A DNA stretch of 64,000 nucleotides from Lysinibacillus fusiformis (GTDB lineage Bacteria; Bacillota; Bacilli; Bacillales_A; Planococcaceae), in NCBI RefSeq assembly GCF_007362955.1, contig NZ_CP041696.1:2790001-2854000 (forward strand). Reading direction: 5' to 3'. Shown piece by piece: positions 9,276 to 18,924 of the stretch. The notes under the pieces were generated by a model. The model made no database searches and was not told the DNA's origin. It saw only the letters and a list, made by a program, of their open reading frames with translations. The translations under genes were made by a program, and so were the position numbers. Within the stretch, counting starts at the first letter, position 1, and each line of letters starts with the position of its first letter.

Positions 9276-10085
9276 TTATTTTGTACGCCATAAAGTAGCG
9301 TGGTCTGTTTGAATACGTTCAATTTTTTGTTGCAGCATTCGTTTTTTTAATTCGCGTTCAGCTGATTGTTCGGTTAATGAATAGATGAAGGCTATTTCAT
9401 TTGTAGATAGTGTATGATATTTCAGAAATAATTCTTCAATTGTTGGTAATGGTTGACGGATGAGTTGTTCATCCATCATTTCTTGTAATATTTGCTCGTA
9501 AACTTCATAAGCGTAGCTACCACTTACTTTTAGTCCCTCATCTTCAATGCACTCATTGAAAAATACGATACTTGGTACTTCATCTACTTCCATTTCGCGT
9601 TTAATATATAAATCGCATTGGAAGGCGCGTGCAGCTTCCTTAGAACCGAAATCTACAGTGAATTCATTCATATCTAATAGGACATCCTCTGCAATTTTTA
9701 AGAGAGTCGCATAGGAATTTACATCTTCATGATTCAGTACTACATATTCTTGTAATTTGGACAAATAGCGTGCTCCTGCACGTTTCCCTTGTAACTCTGC
9801 TGCCTTGATGGCAATAGAAGGTAAAACAGGGTGGTTGATGTCGAGCTCAATACCAGATTCACAGCCTTTCGTACGTTTGCTCAGACAATTAAGAGAAGAA
9901 AGCTCTGTGCTTAGTACAAAGCGCCATGTGAAATAATGATTATACTCTAGTTGTAATTTGCGAATAATAGCTTGCATACTGAAAGCTTCAGGGCAAAGTG
10001 GATCTACGAAAATATACAATTCAATTGGCTTATTGGCAGTAGAAATCGTAGGAGTTGGCTCTTGTAGCATTTGAATATTATTCAC
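9276..10085 (-). CDS. spxH: Spx degradation adaptor SpxH (YjbH), DsbA-like
   Basis: Thioredoxin/DsbA-superfamily adaptor that promotes Spx proteolysis by ClpXP. The product is about 269 residues. The thioredoxin-like segment ELYIFVDPLCPEAFSM is near the N-terminus and the cis-proline region VDEVPSIVFF is near residue 190. The usual CxxC is reduced to C-P-E-A, with a single cysteine. I prefer the GTG at 10085 because GAGGGGG lies about ten bases upstream, overlapping the globin stop; ATGs at 10109 and 10070 are alternatives. The gene overlaps the globin gene, so the pair should be co-transcribed. spx lies about 7 kb away. Confidence 0.92.
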   Translation of the reverse strand: MNNIQMLQEPTPTISTANKPIELYIFVDPLCPEAFSMQAIIRKLQLEYNHYFTWRFVLSTELSSLNCLSKRTKGCESGIELDINHPVLPSIAIKAAELQGKRAGARYLSKLQEYVVLNHEDVNSYATLLKIAEDVLLDMNEFTVDFGSKEAARAFQCDLYIKREMEVDEVPSIVFFNECIEDEGLKVSGSYAYEVYEQILQEMMDEQLIRQPLPTIEELFLKYHTLSTNEIAFIYSLTEQSAERELKKRMLQQKIERIQTDHATLWRTK

Positions 10086-10485
10086 GTAATAATTCCCCCT
10101 CATCGTCATTAGGTTTATTAATCATGTGATGAGCTGTTAATACTAAACGCTGATAATAGGTTTCACGGAACTTTCCTTCCAAACCAACTTCATCCATCGC
10201 TTCGGCCATACATTCAAGCCAAGCTTGTGCTCGATCAGGTGTAATGGCAAAATTCATGTGTCGTGCACGCATCATTGGATGTCCGTGTTCTTCAGTAAAA
10301 AGATTTGGTCCACCTAAATACTGTGTTTGAAATTGAATTTGCTTGCGGGCAGTTTCTGTTAAATCTTTCGGAAAGATTGGAATTAGTTCAGGATGCTGAG
10401 CGACTCTTTTATAGAACGCATGTATGAGTTCTGAAAGTTTTTCAGCTCCCAGCTCCTCATAAGGAACAGTGTATTTTCGACTCAT
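10078..10485 (-). CDS. yjbI: Group II truncated hemoglobin (YjbI-like)
   Basis: Heme-binding globin of the 2-on-2 (trHbO) family, cytosolic; proposed family roles are oxygen/NO chemistry and oxidation control. 135 residues, typical length. The start MSRKYTVPYEELG and the segment QTQYLGGPNLFTEEHGHPMM, followed by RARHMNF with the probable proximal His, are characteristic. The ATG at 10485 has AAAGGAG upstream; the frame reaches 10539 without a site there. It overlaps spxH by a few bases. In B. subtilis yjbH and yjbI are likewise adjacent. Confidence 0.93.
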   Translation of the reverse strand: MSRKYTVPYEELGAEKLSELIHAFYKRVAQHPELIPIFPKDLTETARKQIQFQTQYLGGPNLFTEEHGHPMMRARHMNFAITPDRAQAWLECMAEAMDEVGLEGKFRETYYQRLVLTAHHMINKPNDDEGELLRE

Positions 10486-10686
10486 AGGTAAATGCTCCTT
10501 TAATTCTTTATATGAAGTATATCGTAAAGTACGAATCAATTTGTTGGTATGACAAATTGTCTTTTTTATAGATTTTGAATTTGTTCGTCTGGAAAATGTG
10601 AATATCTTGTGACTACCTTCATTCTATCAACGTCTTTTCGTTTACACAAACAAAGAGCTCTCGATAAGGTTTTCGCTAGAAAAGCA

Positions 10687-10714
10687 CAAATTTCACCATC
10701 AAGGGTGAAATTTG
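10687..10714 (-). terminator. Hairpin downstream of cwlQ
   Basis: CAAATTTCACC pairs with GGTGAAATTTG around a six-base loop. On the minus strand it is followed by TGCTTTTC, and it lies about 35 bases past the cwlQ stop. Confidence 0.7.
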
Positions 10715-10747
10715 CTGATAAAGACTGAAAATATAGGTTTTATGCGA

Positions 10748-11542
10748 TTAAGCTGTGAAGTAATTCATCACTTTTTTGACATAATTCTGCGTTTCCTTAA
10801 AAGGTGGGATGCCGCCATATTTTGTCACCCGCGAAGCACCGGCATTATAGGCTGCTAATGCTAGGGATGGATCGTTATCGAATTTATCGAGCATTTGACG
10901 TAAGTATTTTGCTCCTGCCATTATATTTTGCTCTGGATCAAAGGCATTTGTAACACCTAAATATTGAGCTGTTTTTGGCATTAATTGCATTAAACCCTGT
11001 GCCCCTGCACGACTTACAGCAGTAGCATTAAAATTAGATTCTTGTTTTATAACAGCAGCGATTAGTTTATCGGGTACATTATACGTAGCTGCAGCCTTTT
11101 CAATGATTGAGGCATAACTGCTTGCCCCTGCAAGCGAATTTGCATAAGCTGTTGAGCCGATAACATCATCTGAAACATAGGAATCCAACTTTGTGCTAGA
11201 TGGTGCATTTGCTAAGGCTGTATAAACAGATGCAGGTATATAAACTGAATTAGCACCTTTATAAAGTAACGATTGAATGGTCATATTTGACGTATTGCCA
11301 AATGCATTTGTTAAATTACCAAGCTGACTCATGATATCTGAAGTACTGGAAGAAGAACTCATCCCGAGTAAACTCGACATTTTTGCACTGCTAGCTGTTG
11401 TGGCATCGCCAAGCAATTCGCCAATCATATCAGAAAAGATAGAGTTATTGTCTGTTAGAGCATTCGATGCCGAACTTTCAGTAGAACCTAGTGTTTGCAG
11501 TGCTTGTATTTCAAGTAAAGTCTTAAGTGATTGGATATCCAA
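10748..11542 (-). CDS. cwlQ: Lytic transglycosylase (CwlQ/YjbJ-like)
   Basis: Cleaves peptidoglycan glycan strands. The C-terminal 110 residues form an SLT domain: IAAVIKQESNFN with the catalytic Glu, then GLMQLMP and AYNAGASRV, in the usual order. The N-terminal half is Ser/Thr/Asn-rich and low in complexity, with no clear signal peptide. A TTG at 11542 is eight bases after AGAGGTGA and gives a start MDIQSLKTLLE; a GTG at 11554 overlaps the putative ribosome-binding site. 264 residues. The neighbouring yjbI and yjbK match the B. subtilis order. Confidence 0.9.
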   Translation of the reverse strand: MDIQSLKTLLEIQALQTLGSTESSASNALTDNNSIFSDMIGELLGDATTASSAKMSSLLGMSSSSSTSDIMSQLGNLTNAFGNTSNMTIQSLLYKGANSVYIPASVYTALANAPSSTKLDSYVSDDVIGSTAYANSLAGASSYASIIEKAAATYNVPDKLIAAVIKQESNFNATAVSRAGAQGLMQLMPKTAQYLGVTNAFDPEQNIMAGAKYLRQMLDKFDNDPSLALAAYNAGASRVTKYGGIPPFKETQNYVKKVMNYFTA

Positions 11543-11577
11543 GTAGCTGGTCACCTCTTCTTTCTGCTGTTAAGCAA

Positions 11578-12171
11578 TCATTCTTGTTTTTTATTTGCTT
11601 GCAATGCTTTCATAAAGCGTGCAATTTTTTTATCTGTAACTTGTTTTTTAATCTCATATTGTTGTAGAAATTCGTCGAAGATTACATTACCTTTTATTAC
11701 ATCATTTGATTCATATTCTACCTCATAATCGTCACACTGCAAATAGAAAGAATGATCAAATACAAGAAGTCCTTCTTTGTAAGGAATTTCGACACGGTCC
11801 GTAGTAAGAGAACCAAATACTTCTAATTCATCTAAAGGGATATCATATTTAGCCAGTCTTTTAGCTACTTCAGGGGCAAAAAAGCCCTCACCATTCAGCA
11901 TTTTCTTTGCCTGCTCGGCACTTAATTCATTCGTCGTTTCAAGGTGTTCATGTGCTGCTGTTCTTTCTTTTAAGGTACATTCATAATAGTTGTCGATTTG
12001 TCGAATACGTAGCCCACTTTTTAAATTTCGAAGAGCATGAAGTGGTGTGTCGTAATAATGATTTGTTTGACGATGAATAGCATTGTCGTGAATATGGAAA
12101 TCTTTTAATAATTGCTCGTATTGTTGTTTTGTTAAGAGATTTTTAAATTCAATTTCAAGTTGTTGTGACAT
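11578..12171 (-). CDS. yjbK: CYTH-domain protein (YjbK-like triphosphate tunnel enzyme)
   Basis: 197 residues. The N-terminal EIEFKN is the ExExK metal/triphosphate-binding motif of the CYTH superfamily. Further alternating charged strands (GLRIRQI, YECTLKE, DRVEIPYKEGLLVFDHS) fit the eight-stranded tunnel. Substrate in this family is usually an inorganic or organic triphosphate; the exact one here is unknown. The ATG at 12171 follows AAAGGTG. Adjacent to sasB on the opposite strand, as in B. subtilis where yjbK and yjbM lie together, which may hint at a link to nucleotide or polyphosphate metabolism. Confidence 0.9.
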   Translation of the reverse strand: MSQQLEIEFKNLLTKQQYEQLLKDFHIHDNAIHRQTNHYYDTPLHALRNLKSGLRIRQIDNYYECTLKERTAAHEHLETTNELSAEQAKKMLNGEGFFAPEVAKRLAKYDIPLDELEVFGSLTTDRVEIPYKEGLLVFDHSFYLQCDDYEVEYESNDVIKGNVIFDEFLQQYEIKKQVTDKKIARFMKALQANKKQE

Positions 12172-12374
12172 TTTTTTTCACCTTTCTGTTTGTTTTTTAG
12201 TATTAAAAAGGAATTGAATGCGCATCCTTTCGGCCAAAGCGAGTCACATATTAACACTTGCAAATGCACTTTTTTCGATTGAAGTTTGTTAAGGGTTTTA
12301 ACAATTACACACTGCAACTATTTACCCCATATGCTAAAATAAGAGGAAGAGTAAGACGAAAAGGGGACCATCAA

Positions 12375-12758
12375 GTGCGTAAAATTTATACGATAGAATT
12401 ATTTAATTTTGAAAATCAGCAACTTCATTTTAGTTTAAACGACAATGAAATAAATTTACAGTTAAAGCCTGCGGCACAATTGATTGCAGATTCAGATGAT
12501 TTTGCATTTATTTATTTACTCGATGCAGGAGAGGACTATCATTACTTGCGTTTTCCTACGAGTAGTTGGGTAAATCTTGTACATATTTTACAAACAAAGC
12601 AAAATCCAATGTTACAAGTAGGAGAAGAAGCGATGGAGCTTACTAACTTCTACGAAGAATTGGAAATGCTCGTGTATAATATTGAAGGAAATTACAATTA
12701 TGGAGCAGAATTTGTTCAAGCAGTGGAACAACACTTCAAGGCAGTTCTCGCTGAATAA
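12375..12758 (+). CDS. yjbL: UPF0738 family protein (YjbL-like)
   Basis: 127 residues of unknown function, rich in acidic and aromatic residues (for example DSDDFAFIYLLDAGEDYHYLRF), without membrane segments. The GTG at 12375 is chosen because AAGGGG lies just upstream; the open frame reaches back to 12258 without a site. It starts the co-directional run yjbL-sasB-nadF-rluD. Assignment to the YjbL family rests on size, position and recalled sequence features. Confidence 0.82.
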   Translation: MRKIYTIELFNFENQQLHFSLNDNEINLQLKPAAQLIADSDDFAFIYLLDAGEDYHYLRFPTSSWVNLVHILQTKQNPMLQVGEEAMELTNFYEELEMLVYNIEGNYNYGAEFVQAVEQHFKAVLAE

Positions 12759-12820
12759 AAAGACAAAACGAACAGACGGTGTTAGTTTTGTTCAATGCCG
12801 TATGTCGGGAGGTTTTAGCG

Positions 12821-13492
12821 ATGGGACAATGGGAGATTTTTTTAAGTCCTTATAAACAAGCAGTAGATGAATTAAAAATAAAATTAAAGGGTATGCGTTC
12901 TCAGTTTGGCATTGTTAATGCAAACTCACCAATAGAATTTGTAACAGGACGTGTAAAACCGTTAGCAAGTATATATGATAAAACTTTAGAAAAGGGACTA
13001 GCCTTTGAACCTTCGAAGCAACTAGGCGATGAACTTGGGGATATTGCAGGTGTACGTATTATGTGTCAATTTGTAGACGATATCTCTACCGTGACTGAGC
13101 TGATCCGACAGCGTAAGGACATGCGAGTAGTGGAAGAGCGAGACTATATTACACATAGCAAACCAAGTGGCTATCGTTCGCATCATATGATTGTAGAATA
13201 TCCAGTTGAGACGATACAGGGAAAAAAAGTTGTACTAGCAGAAATTCAAATACGTACACTCGCCATGAATTTCTGGGCTTCGATTGAGCATTCCTTAAAC
13301 TATAAATATAAAGGCATGTTCCCAGAGGAAATTAAAAATCGCCTACAGAGTGCAGCGGAGGCAGCTTTCCGATTAGATGAAGAAATGTCATCGATTCGCA
13401 GTGAAATCCAAGAAGCACAGGCCTACTTTAGTGAATACAAAGAAGCATCGAATCCTAATTTACTAACAGAGAAGGAGCGTGACGCGCAATGA
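12821..13492 (+). CDS. sasB: Small alarmone synthetase SasB/RelQ (YjbM)
   Basis: Makes (p)ppGpp from ATP and GDP/GTP; in B. subtilis the enzyme is a tetramer activated by pppGpp. 223 residues, synthetase domain only. Recognisable are [25 protein letters not shown] (the RelA/SpoT motif), [18 protein letters not shown] and [22 protein letters not shown]. No hydrolase or TGS domain. The ATG at 12821 is eight bases after GGGAGG. It overlaps nadF by four bases, so the two are translationally coupled. Confidence 0.96.
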   Translation: MGQWEIFLSPYKQAVDELKIKLKGMRSQFGIVNANSPIEFVTGRVKPLASIYDKTLEKGLAFEPSKQLGDELGDIAGVRIMCQFVDDISTVTELIRQRKDMRVVEERDYITHSKPSGYRSHHMIVEYPVETIQGKKVVLAEIQIRTLAMNFWASIEHSLNYKYKGMFPEEIKNRLQSAAEAAFRLDEEMSSIRSEIQEAQAYFSEYKEASNPNLLTEKERDAQ

Positions 13493-14283
13493 AGTTTTCC
13501 ATTCAATCACGTAGAGATGCACAATCGAACGAATTAATGGAGTTAGCAAAAACATATTTGCAGGATTTTGGATTAACATATGATGAAGAAATGCCTGAAA
13601 TTGTCGTATCTATTGGAGGAGATGGTACGCTACTACATGCCTTCCATCGCTATTCGCACTTATTAGATCAAGTTGCTTTTGTGGGTATCCATACAGGACA
13701 TTTAGGCTTTTATGCAGACTGGAAGCCATCAGAATTGGAAAAACTGGTTTTATCCATTGCTAAAAAGGATTTTAATGTTGTTGAGTACCCATTATTGGAA
13801 GTGAAAGTAGAACATCATAATACAGAGTCAAATACGTATTTGGCCTTAAATGAAGCAACCGTGAAATCACCAGATGTGACGCTTGTTATGGATGTGGAGT
13901 TAAACGGCAATCAGTTTGAACGTTTCCGTGGTGATGGTCTTTGTGTTTCAACGCCATCTGGTAGTACAGCCTATAACAAAGCCCTTGGTGGAGCAATTAT
14001 TCATCCGACGTTGGCAGCACTTCAAATTACTGAAATTGCTTCGATTAATAATCGTGTCTTTCGTACAGTGGGTTCACCACTGATTTTACCAGCGCACCAC
14101 CACTGTATATTACGTCCAGTCAATGAACAAAACTTTAATATGACGGTAGACCATCTGCAAGTCACACAAGGTGATGTGAAGTCCATTGCTTTTAACGTAG
14201 CAAATGAAAAAGTACGGTTTGCACGTTTCCGCCCATTCCCATTTTGGGAGCGAGTACATGAATCGTTCGTTGCAAATGAATAA
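13489..14283 (+). CDS. nadF: NAD kinase
   Basis: Phosphorylates NAD to NADP in the cytosol. 264 residues. The GGDGT signature is at 43-47, followed by LNEATVKSP and the nucleotide-binding [20 protein letters not shown], all typical of the family. It starts at an ATG overlapping the sasB stop and overlaps the following pseudouridine synthase by 26 bases, so the three genes probably form one operon. Confidence 0.97.
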   Translation: MKFSIQSRRDAQSNELMELAKTYLQDFGLTYDEEMPEIVVSIGGDGTLLHAFHRYSHLLDQVAFVGIHTGHLGFYADWKPSELEKLVLSIAKKDFNVVEYPLLEVKVEHHNTESNTYLALNEATVKSPDVTLVMDVELNGNQFERFRGDGLCVSTPSGSTAYNKALGGAIIHPTLAALQITEIASINNRVFRTVGSPLILPAHHHCILRPVNEQNFNMTVDHLQVTQGDVKSIAFNVANEKVRFARFRPFPFWERVHESFVANE

Positions 14284-15187
14284 TATAGATGCACGGTATA
14301 CATTGAGTTTTACAGCAGAGAAGGATGGCCAGCTTTTACGTGAAGCATTAAGCGAATGGCGTATTTCTAAACGAGCATTGACAGCGATTAAGTTTGAAGG
14401 GGGCTTACTGACAGTGAATAGTGTCGAACGTAATGTGCGACACCCTCTTCAAATCGGAGATCGAGTAGAAGTGAAATTCCCACTTGAAGAAAAAAGTGAA
14501 GGTCTTGTTGTTGAGTATGGTGAGCTTACAATTGTTTATGAAGATGAAGCGATTTTAGTGCTCGATAAGCCAGCACATCAAAGTACGATTCCTTCACGTG
14601 AGCATCCAACAAAAAGCATCGCAAATAATGTTTGTGGTTACTTTGCGCAACAAGGACTAGCATCGACAGTTCATATTGTGACGAGGCTTGATCGTGATAC
14701 GTCAGGCCTGCTATGCGTTGCCAAGCACGCACATATTCATCATTTAACAGGACTTGCACAACGCGGTGGAGAAGTGTCGCGCGAATACGAAGCCATTGTC
14801 CATGGACATGTAATAGAGGATTGTCAGTCCATTGTTGCCCCAATTGGTCGTAAAGATACAAGTATTATAGAGCGTGAGGTACGTGAAGATGGTCAGTTTG
14901 CGCATACGGACGTTTCCGTGAAACGCCGTTTTTATAGACAAGAGGAGCCAATGACACATATATGCTTAAAGCTTCATACCGGACGAACGCATCAAATTCG
15001 TGTACATATGGCTCATCTTGGTCATCCACTTGTGGGGGATGAATTATATGGCGGAACACGAAAACTGATAGATCGTCAGGCATTGCATTGTGTTTCATTG
15101 TCTATGAAACACCCATTAACTAGTGAGGTTTTGCATTTTACGAGTCCTTTAAATGAAGACATGCAACAATTAATCACGAATAGCTAG
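14258..15187 (+). CDS. RluD-family pseudouridine synthase (YjbO-like)
   Basis: Converts specific uridines in RNA, usually 23S rRNA, to pseudouridine. 309 residues. An S4-like RNA-binding region at about 30-75 ([19 protein letters not shown]) precedes the catalytic domain with RLDRDTSG, catalytic Asp about 145, then [31 protein letters not shown] lies seven bases before the ATG at 14258, inside the end of nadF. Which uridine is modified cannot be told from sequence. Confidence 0.93.
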   Translation: MNRSLQMNNIDARYTLSFTAEKDGQLLREALSEWRISKRALTAIKFEGGLLTVNSVERNVRHPLQIGDRVEVKFPLEEKSEGLVVEYGELTIVYEDEAILVLDKPAHQSTIPSREHPTKSIANNVCGYFAQQGLASTVHIVTRLDRDTSGLLCVAKHAHIHHLTGLAQRGGEVSREYEAIVHGHVIEDCQSIVAPIGRKDTSIIEREVREDGQFAHTDVSVKRRFYRQEEPMTHICLKLHTGRTHQIRVHMAHLGHPLVGDELYGGTRKLIDRQALHCVSLSMKHPLTSEVLHFTSPLNEDMQQLITNS

Positions 15188-15257
15188 ACTAAAATTTATT
15201 TTTTAATTTCACCACTTACAGATGTAGAAGATTTCTAGTGGATAAAGTTTAATAATT

Positions 15258-15299
15258 AGGGAGATGTTCGCAAAAACGGGCATCTCCCTATCATTTTTT
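15258..15299 (+). terminator. Terminator of the yjbL-sasB-nadF-rluD operon
   Basis: AGGGAGATG and CATCTCCCT form a nine-base stem, followed by ATCATTTTTTC. Confidence 0.9.
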
Positions 15300-15394
15300 C
15301 GTAGTAAGAACGGTTCTTAACAGCATAAATACAGAAAATAGCGCGATTGTAGGGTATAGTAGAGTAGAAAGTTTAGGTAAAAGTAAAAAAGAGT

Positions 15395-15424
15395 TTGCAG
15401 AATTAGTACATTACACACTATTAT
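15395..15424 (+). promoter_or_regulatory. Candidate mgtE promoter
   Basis: TTGCAG (15395-15400) and TATTAT (15419-15424) at 18-bp spacing lie about 65 bases before the mgtE start. I see no M-box-type magnesium riboswitch in this short leader. Confidence 0.4.
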
Positions 15425-15489
15425 ATAAAAGGTAGATTTACGTTCTTGTACGTACAAATGAATTCAATGCTCGGAAGGAGGGGACAAGC

Positions 15490-16866
15490 ATGATAGAGGA
15501 AAGAAATGAAAAGGATGATGTGCAATTTGACGAAGCACGTTTACGAGAAATGCTCGTGGGGCATGATATTGACGCATTCCGTGATGAGTTTTTAGAACTT
15601 CATCCATATGATCAGGCAACGTTTTATGAAAAGGTGGAACCTGATATAAGGAAGATCATCTATTCGTTCTTGTCTCCGACGGAAATGGCTGATATTTTTG
15701 AGGCAATTGAAATAGATGATGATGAATATAAAGCGTATTTAGCTGAAATGGATCCGGCCTATGGGGCAGAGATGCTTTCACATATGTATGCAGATGATGC
15801 AGCGGACGTTTTAAATGAGCTAGATACCAAACAACGTGAAAGCTATTTAGGAATGATGGATGAGGAGACGGCTGAAGAGATAAATGAGCTATTAAGCTAT
15901 GATGAATATACAGCCGGCTCTATCATGACGACTGAATATGTAGCTATACCGGAAAACTCAACAGTACGTTCAGCCATGGCTATTTTACGTAAAGAGGCCC
16001 CGAATGCTGAAACCATTTATTATATTTTTGTTGTTGATGAAGCTCATCGACTCACAGGCGTCATTTCACTGCGTGATTTAATTATTGCGGATGAGGATAC
16101 ACTTATTCGTACCATTATGAATGAACGAGTTGTGATGGTACATGTTGGAGATGACCAGGAAGAAGTTGCCCAAATTATGAAGGATTATAATTTCCTAGCT
16201 ACACCGGTTATTGATGATAAGGGCGAGCTACAGGGGATTATTACGGTCGATGATATTATCGACGTCATCGATGAGGAAGCGTCAGAGGACTATTCTAAAT
16301 TAGCCGGTATCTCCGATATGGATAAATTTGATACGAGCTCTTGGCAAGCTGCGAAAAAACGGTTACCATGGCTTGTAATCTTGTTGTTTTTAGGCATGTT
16401 GACTGCAAACTTAATGGGGCAATTTGAAGACACACTAGATAAAGTTGCGTTACTTGCTGTCTTTATTCCGCTCATTTCAGGCACTTCAGGAAATAGTGGG
16501 ACTCAGGCATTAGCCGTAGCCATACGAGGAATTGCGACAGGGGATGTCGAAGAACATAGCAAGATGAAGTTGTTACTTCGTGAGGCAGGCACAGGTCTAA
16601 TGACAGGCGTTGTTTGTGGAATAATTGTAATTGGTGTAGTTTATATATGGAAGCATGAGCTTATCCTTGGGATGCTTGTAGGTGCAGCGATTTGCGGTTC
16701 GATTTTAGTGGCAACCCTTGCAGGATCATTTATCCCTTTGCTGATGCATCGCTTGAAAATTGACCCTGCTGTTGCATCAGGGCCGTTTATTACAACGTTG
16801 AATGATATTACGAGTATTTTAATTTATTTAGGATTAGCGACAATGTTTTTAAGTCAAATAGGCTAA
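15490..16866 (+). CDS. mgtE: Magnesium transporter MgtE
   Basis: Dimeric Mg2+ channel gated by cytosolic Mg2+. 458 residues in the usual order: an acidic helical N domain (about 1-130), a pair of CBS domains (about 140-265, with MTTEYVAIPENSTV and ATPVIDDKGELQGIITVDDIIDVI), then five membrane segments (from about 290) containing the pore signature PLISGTSGNSGTQALAV. The ATG at 15490 follows GGAGGGG. No obvious partner gene nearby. Confidence 0.96.
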   Translation: MIEERNEKDDVQFDEARLREMLVGHDIDAFRDEFLELHPYDQATFYEKVEPDIRKIIYSFLSPTEMADIFEAIEIDDDEYKAYLAEMDPAYGAEMLSHMYADDAADVLNELDTKQRESYLGMMDEETAEEINELLSYDEYTAGSIMTTEYVAIPENSTVRSAMAILRKEAPNAETIYYIFVVDEAHRLTGVISLRDLIIADEDTLIRTIMNERVVMVHVGDDQEEVAQIMKDYNFLATPVIDDKGELQGIITVDDIIDVIDEEASEDYSKLAGISDMDKFDTSSWQAAKKRLPWLVILLFLGMLTANLMGQFEDTLDKVALLAVFIPLISGTSGNSGTQALAVAIRGIATGDVEEHSKMKLLLREAGTGLMTGVVCGIIVIGVVYIWKHELILGMLVGAAICGSILVATLAGSFIPLLMHRLKIDPAVASGPFITTLNDITSILIYLGLATMFLSQIG

Positions 16867-16919
16867 GAACCTATTCCTTTCCTTTCGCATATTGTATGGA
16901 AAAAAGGGAAGTGATAATT

Positions 16920-17342
16920 GTGGATCGAGAGCCACGTTTGTTTATTAAATCACCCACTTATTTTTTAAATATTTCCAAAATGCTTCATGAACTTGATTTG
17001 GAAGAAGATTTAGAAGATGATTTGGATGAAAGTACGTCGGTGTTTATAAAAGACCATTATGGCAATGAAACGAACATTTCAGAAAAAGATGTGCGAAAAG
17101 ATTTGCAAATCGATGAATACGTACTGAAACAGCTACAATTTTTAGAAAAGCCATTTCGTCAAAAAGTATATCAACCTTTATTAATAGTGTTAAATGATGG
17201 TAGAAAACTCAGTGGAACTGCATCTGATTTACAGGTTGATTCATTGATGCTTACTTCTTTAGAATTGCAAACACAAGAGATTATATATTTTGAGGAAATT
17301 CAACAAATACTTTGGCGAGGCAAAAACTTACCAACATTATAA
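16920..17342 (+). CDS. Hypothetical protein, possibly a CotO-like spore coat protein
   Basis: 140 residues from a GTG at 16920 that follows AAGGGAAGTGA; an in-frame ATG at 16896 lacks a site. The first third ends in an acidic run (LDLEEDLEDDLDES). The C-terminal part (KPFRQKVYQPLLIVLNDGRKLSG...IIYFEEIQQILWRG) looks like a small beta-domain ending in an I-x-x-I pattern, resembling the C-terminus of CotO-type coat morphogens. It stands beside a CotY/Z gene, which fits. I am not sure of the family. Confidence 0.6.
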   Translation: MDREPRLFIKSPTYFLNISKMLHELDLEEDLEDDLDESTSVFIKDHYGNETNISEKDVRKDLQIDEYVLKQLQFLEKPFRQKVYQPLLIVLNDGRKLSGTASDLQVDSLMLTSLELQTQEIIYFEEIQQILWRGKNLPTL

Positions 17343-17380
17343 AAAAGTGTACAGCAGAGGATGCTGTACACTTTTTTTTG
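17343..17380. terminator. Bidirectional terminator
   Basis: AAAAGTGTACAGCA and TGCTGTACACTTTT form a long stem with A and T runs on both sides, placed between the convergent genes ending at 17342 (+) and 17406 (-). Confidence 0.92.
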
Positions 17381-17405
17381 TGTAGTGTGTCAAAGGAGGA
17401 AAGAA

Positions 17406-17930
17406 TTAATTACAAATCCCTAAGTCAACATCAGCAATACATTGTACTGCGCAGAAACAAGCTAAGTCTACAGTGATACAGCTGTCAGTAGAGTTCCAAT
17501 CATCTACTTTACAAATTTTCTTCATATTAATGCAACAGCCGTCACGACTTAATAAGTCTACAGTGCTTTCACTAGAATCGAATGTGCATAAAGGTTCTAA
17601 AACGCGTAAAGTAGCACAGCACTCATCAAACATATCTTCTACACGGAAAAATACAGATGTACATATACATGGATCTGCTGAAGGTGAGCTAAAGAATGCT
17701 TTGAATGGAGTACCGTCTTTAGTAATTAACATAAATACACGAGTATCTGCTGCTGAGCGAGCAGGACTAACGATGCCGCCAAGTGGTTCTAAGAAACAGT
17801 TTGACGTACATGGTGAACATTCATCTTGCACCGCTTGATTTTGAATATCTAAAATTGCGCGTACTACGTCACAAACGCAGCCTGCTGAATGGATAGGGCT
17901 AATAGGATTTGTTGGTTTACCACAACCCAT
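17406..17930 (-). CDS. cotZ: Spore coat/exosporium protein of the CotY/CotZ/ExsY family
   Basis: Cysteine-rich structural protein of the spore crust or exosporium that self-assembles into disulfide-linked lattices. 174 residues with about 20 cysteines. The N-terminal CVCDVVRAILDIQNQAV matches the CotY/Z family, and the pairs C-I-C-T, DECC, DGCCI and CFCAVQC are spread along the chain. The ATG at 17930 follows AGGAGGTGACAAT; the longer frame to 18110 is not coding. Expression in the late mother cell is expected from the family; I did not identify a sigma-K promoter. Confidence 0.93.
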   Translation of the reverse strand: MGCGKPTNPISPIHSAGCVCDVVRAILDIQNQAVQDECSPCTSNCFLEPLGGIVSPARSAADTRVFMLITKDGTPFKAFFSSPSADPCICTSVFFRVEDMFDECCATLRVLEPLCTFDSSESTVDLLSRDGCCINMKKICKVDDWNSTDSCITVDLACFCAVQCIADVDLGICN

Positions 17931-18064
17931 ATTGTCACCTCCTTTCCTGGTTACTACTCTTACAATATGTGCTTTTGAAAAATGGACTCGGGCTTTTGTA
18001 TATATCACGAATGAATAGTTTTTTTTATGTGTGGTGAAACTGTAAAGAAAAGGAGGGTAAATAC

Positions 18065-18469
18065 TTGAGGTTATTAGGGATGATGCTGCCGATAGTTTTC
18101 TGTATGGCACTACTTAATGGTTGCACAGAAAAAGAAAAATTTATTGTTTATGGTTCGCCTCAAAATGAAGAAGAAGTTGAGGCGGTTTTAAAAGAGGAAA
18201 AATTTGTTGAAAAAACAACGGTTATACAGTATGACGATAAAATGCTTGTCGCGGTGCAATTTAAACCGTGGGATAAGTGGAAAAAAACCAAATTAGAGAA
18301 GAAGTTACAAAAGAAATTTGATGAAAAATATCCTAATAATGAAGTATTTGTTTCGGCAGATTACAAAATATTTTATGAAGCCAATAAAATAAAAAAGGAT
18401 CAACTTGAAGATAATAAGCTAAGCGATAAAATCACAGAACTGAAAAAGCTAGCACAGGAGGAGACATAA
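18065..18469 (+). CDS. YhcN/YlaJ-type sporulation lipoprotein
   Basis: 134 residues. The signal peptide ends in the lipobox LLNGC, predicting a lipid-anchored protein on the outer face of a membrane, and is followed by a short charged alpha/beta domain and a Lys/Glu-rich C-terminal helix. The start is TTG at 18065 after AAAGGAGGG. It abuts spoVAC (stop overlaps the next start by one base). In known second-type spoVA operons a YhcN/YlaJ-like lipoprotein precedes spoVAC, which supports the call. Confidence 0.78.
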   Translation: MRLLGMMLPIVFCMALLNGCTEKEKFIVYGSPQNEEEVEAVLKEEKFVEKTTVIQYDDKMLVAVQFKPWDKWKKTKLEKKLQKKFDEKYPNNEVFVSADYKIFYEANKIKKDQLEDNKLSDKITELKKLAQEET

Positions 18470-18924
18470 TGGAGAAAGAGCAATACCAACAATTAGAACA
18501 AAGTGTAACACCAAAGCCACCTTACTTCAAAAATGTTGCAAAGGCATTTTTTGTAGGAGGTATTATTTGTACAGTCGGACAAGCTGTTTCTCTTTTTTAT
18601 ATTATTTTCTTTAATTTTACAGAAGCAACAGCAGGTAACCCAACGGTTTCCACGATGGTATTTTTCGCGATGATTTTAACTGGCTTTGGCTTATATAAAA
18701 AAATTGGTCAATTTGGAGGAGCAGGATCGGCAGTGCCTGTTACTGGGTTTGGTAACGCTGTTATCTCTGCAGCAATTGAACATAGATCTGAAGGCTTAGT
18801 ACTAGGCGTAGGCGGAAATCTCTTTAAATTAGCGGGTTCAGTTGTATTATTCGGTGTTGTGTCAGCATTTTTCGTTGCACTCATTAAATATATTCTTGTG
18901 ACGTTAGGGGTGGTGTCATGGTAA
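18469..18924 (+). CDS. spoVAC: Stage V sporulation protein AC
   Basis: Membrane component of the SpoVA channel that moves Ca-dipicolinic acid into the forespore and out at germination. 151 residues with four to five hydrophobic segments. Characteristic stretches are YFKNVAKAFFVGGIICTVGQ and GAGSAVPVTGFGNAVISAAIEHRSEG. It overlaps spoVAD by seven bases. In B. subtilis spoVA genes are transcribed by sigma-G; I do not see a confident promoter here. Confidence 0.96.
   Translation: MEKEQYQQLEQSVTPKPPYFKNVAKAFFVGGIICTVGQAVSLFYIIFFNFTEATAGNPTVSTMVFFAMILTGFGLYKKIGQFGGAGSAVPVTGFGNAVISAAIEHRSEGLVLGVGGNLFKLAGSVVLFGVVSAFFVALIKYILVTLGVVSW

Noticed and set aside
15300-15489. Magnesium (M-box) riboswitch before mgtE
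   Set aside because: The leader is short and I find none of the conserved M-box core; a plain promoter explains the region better.
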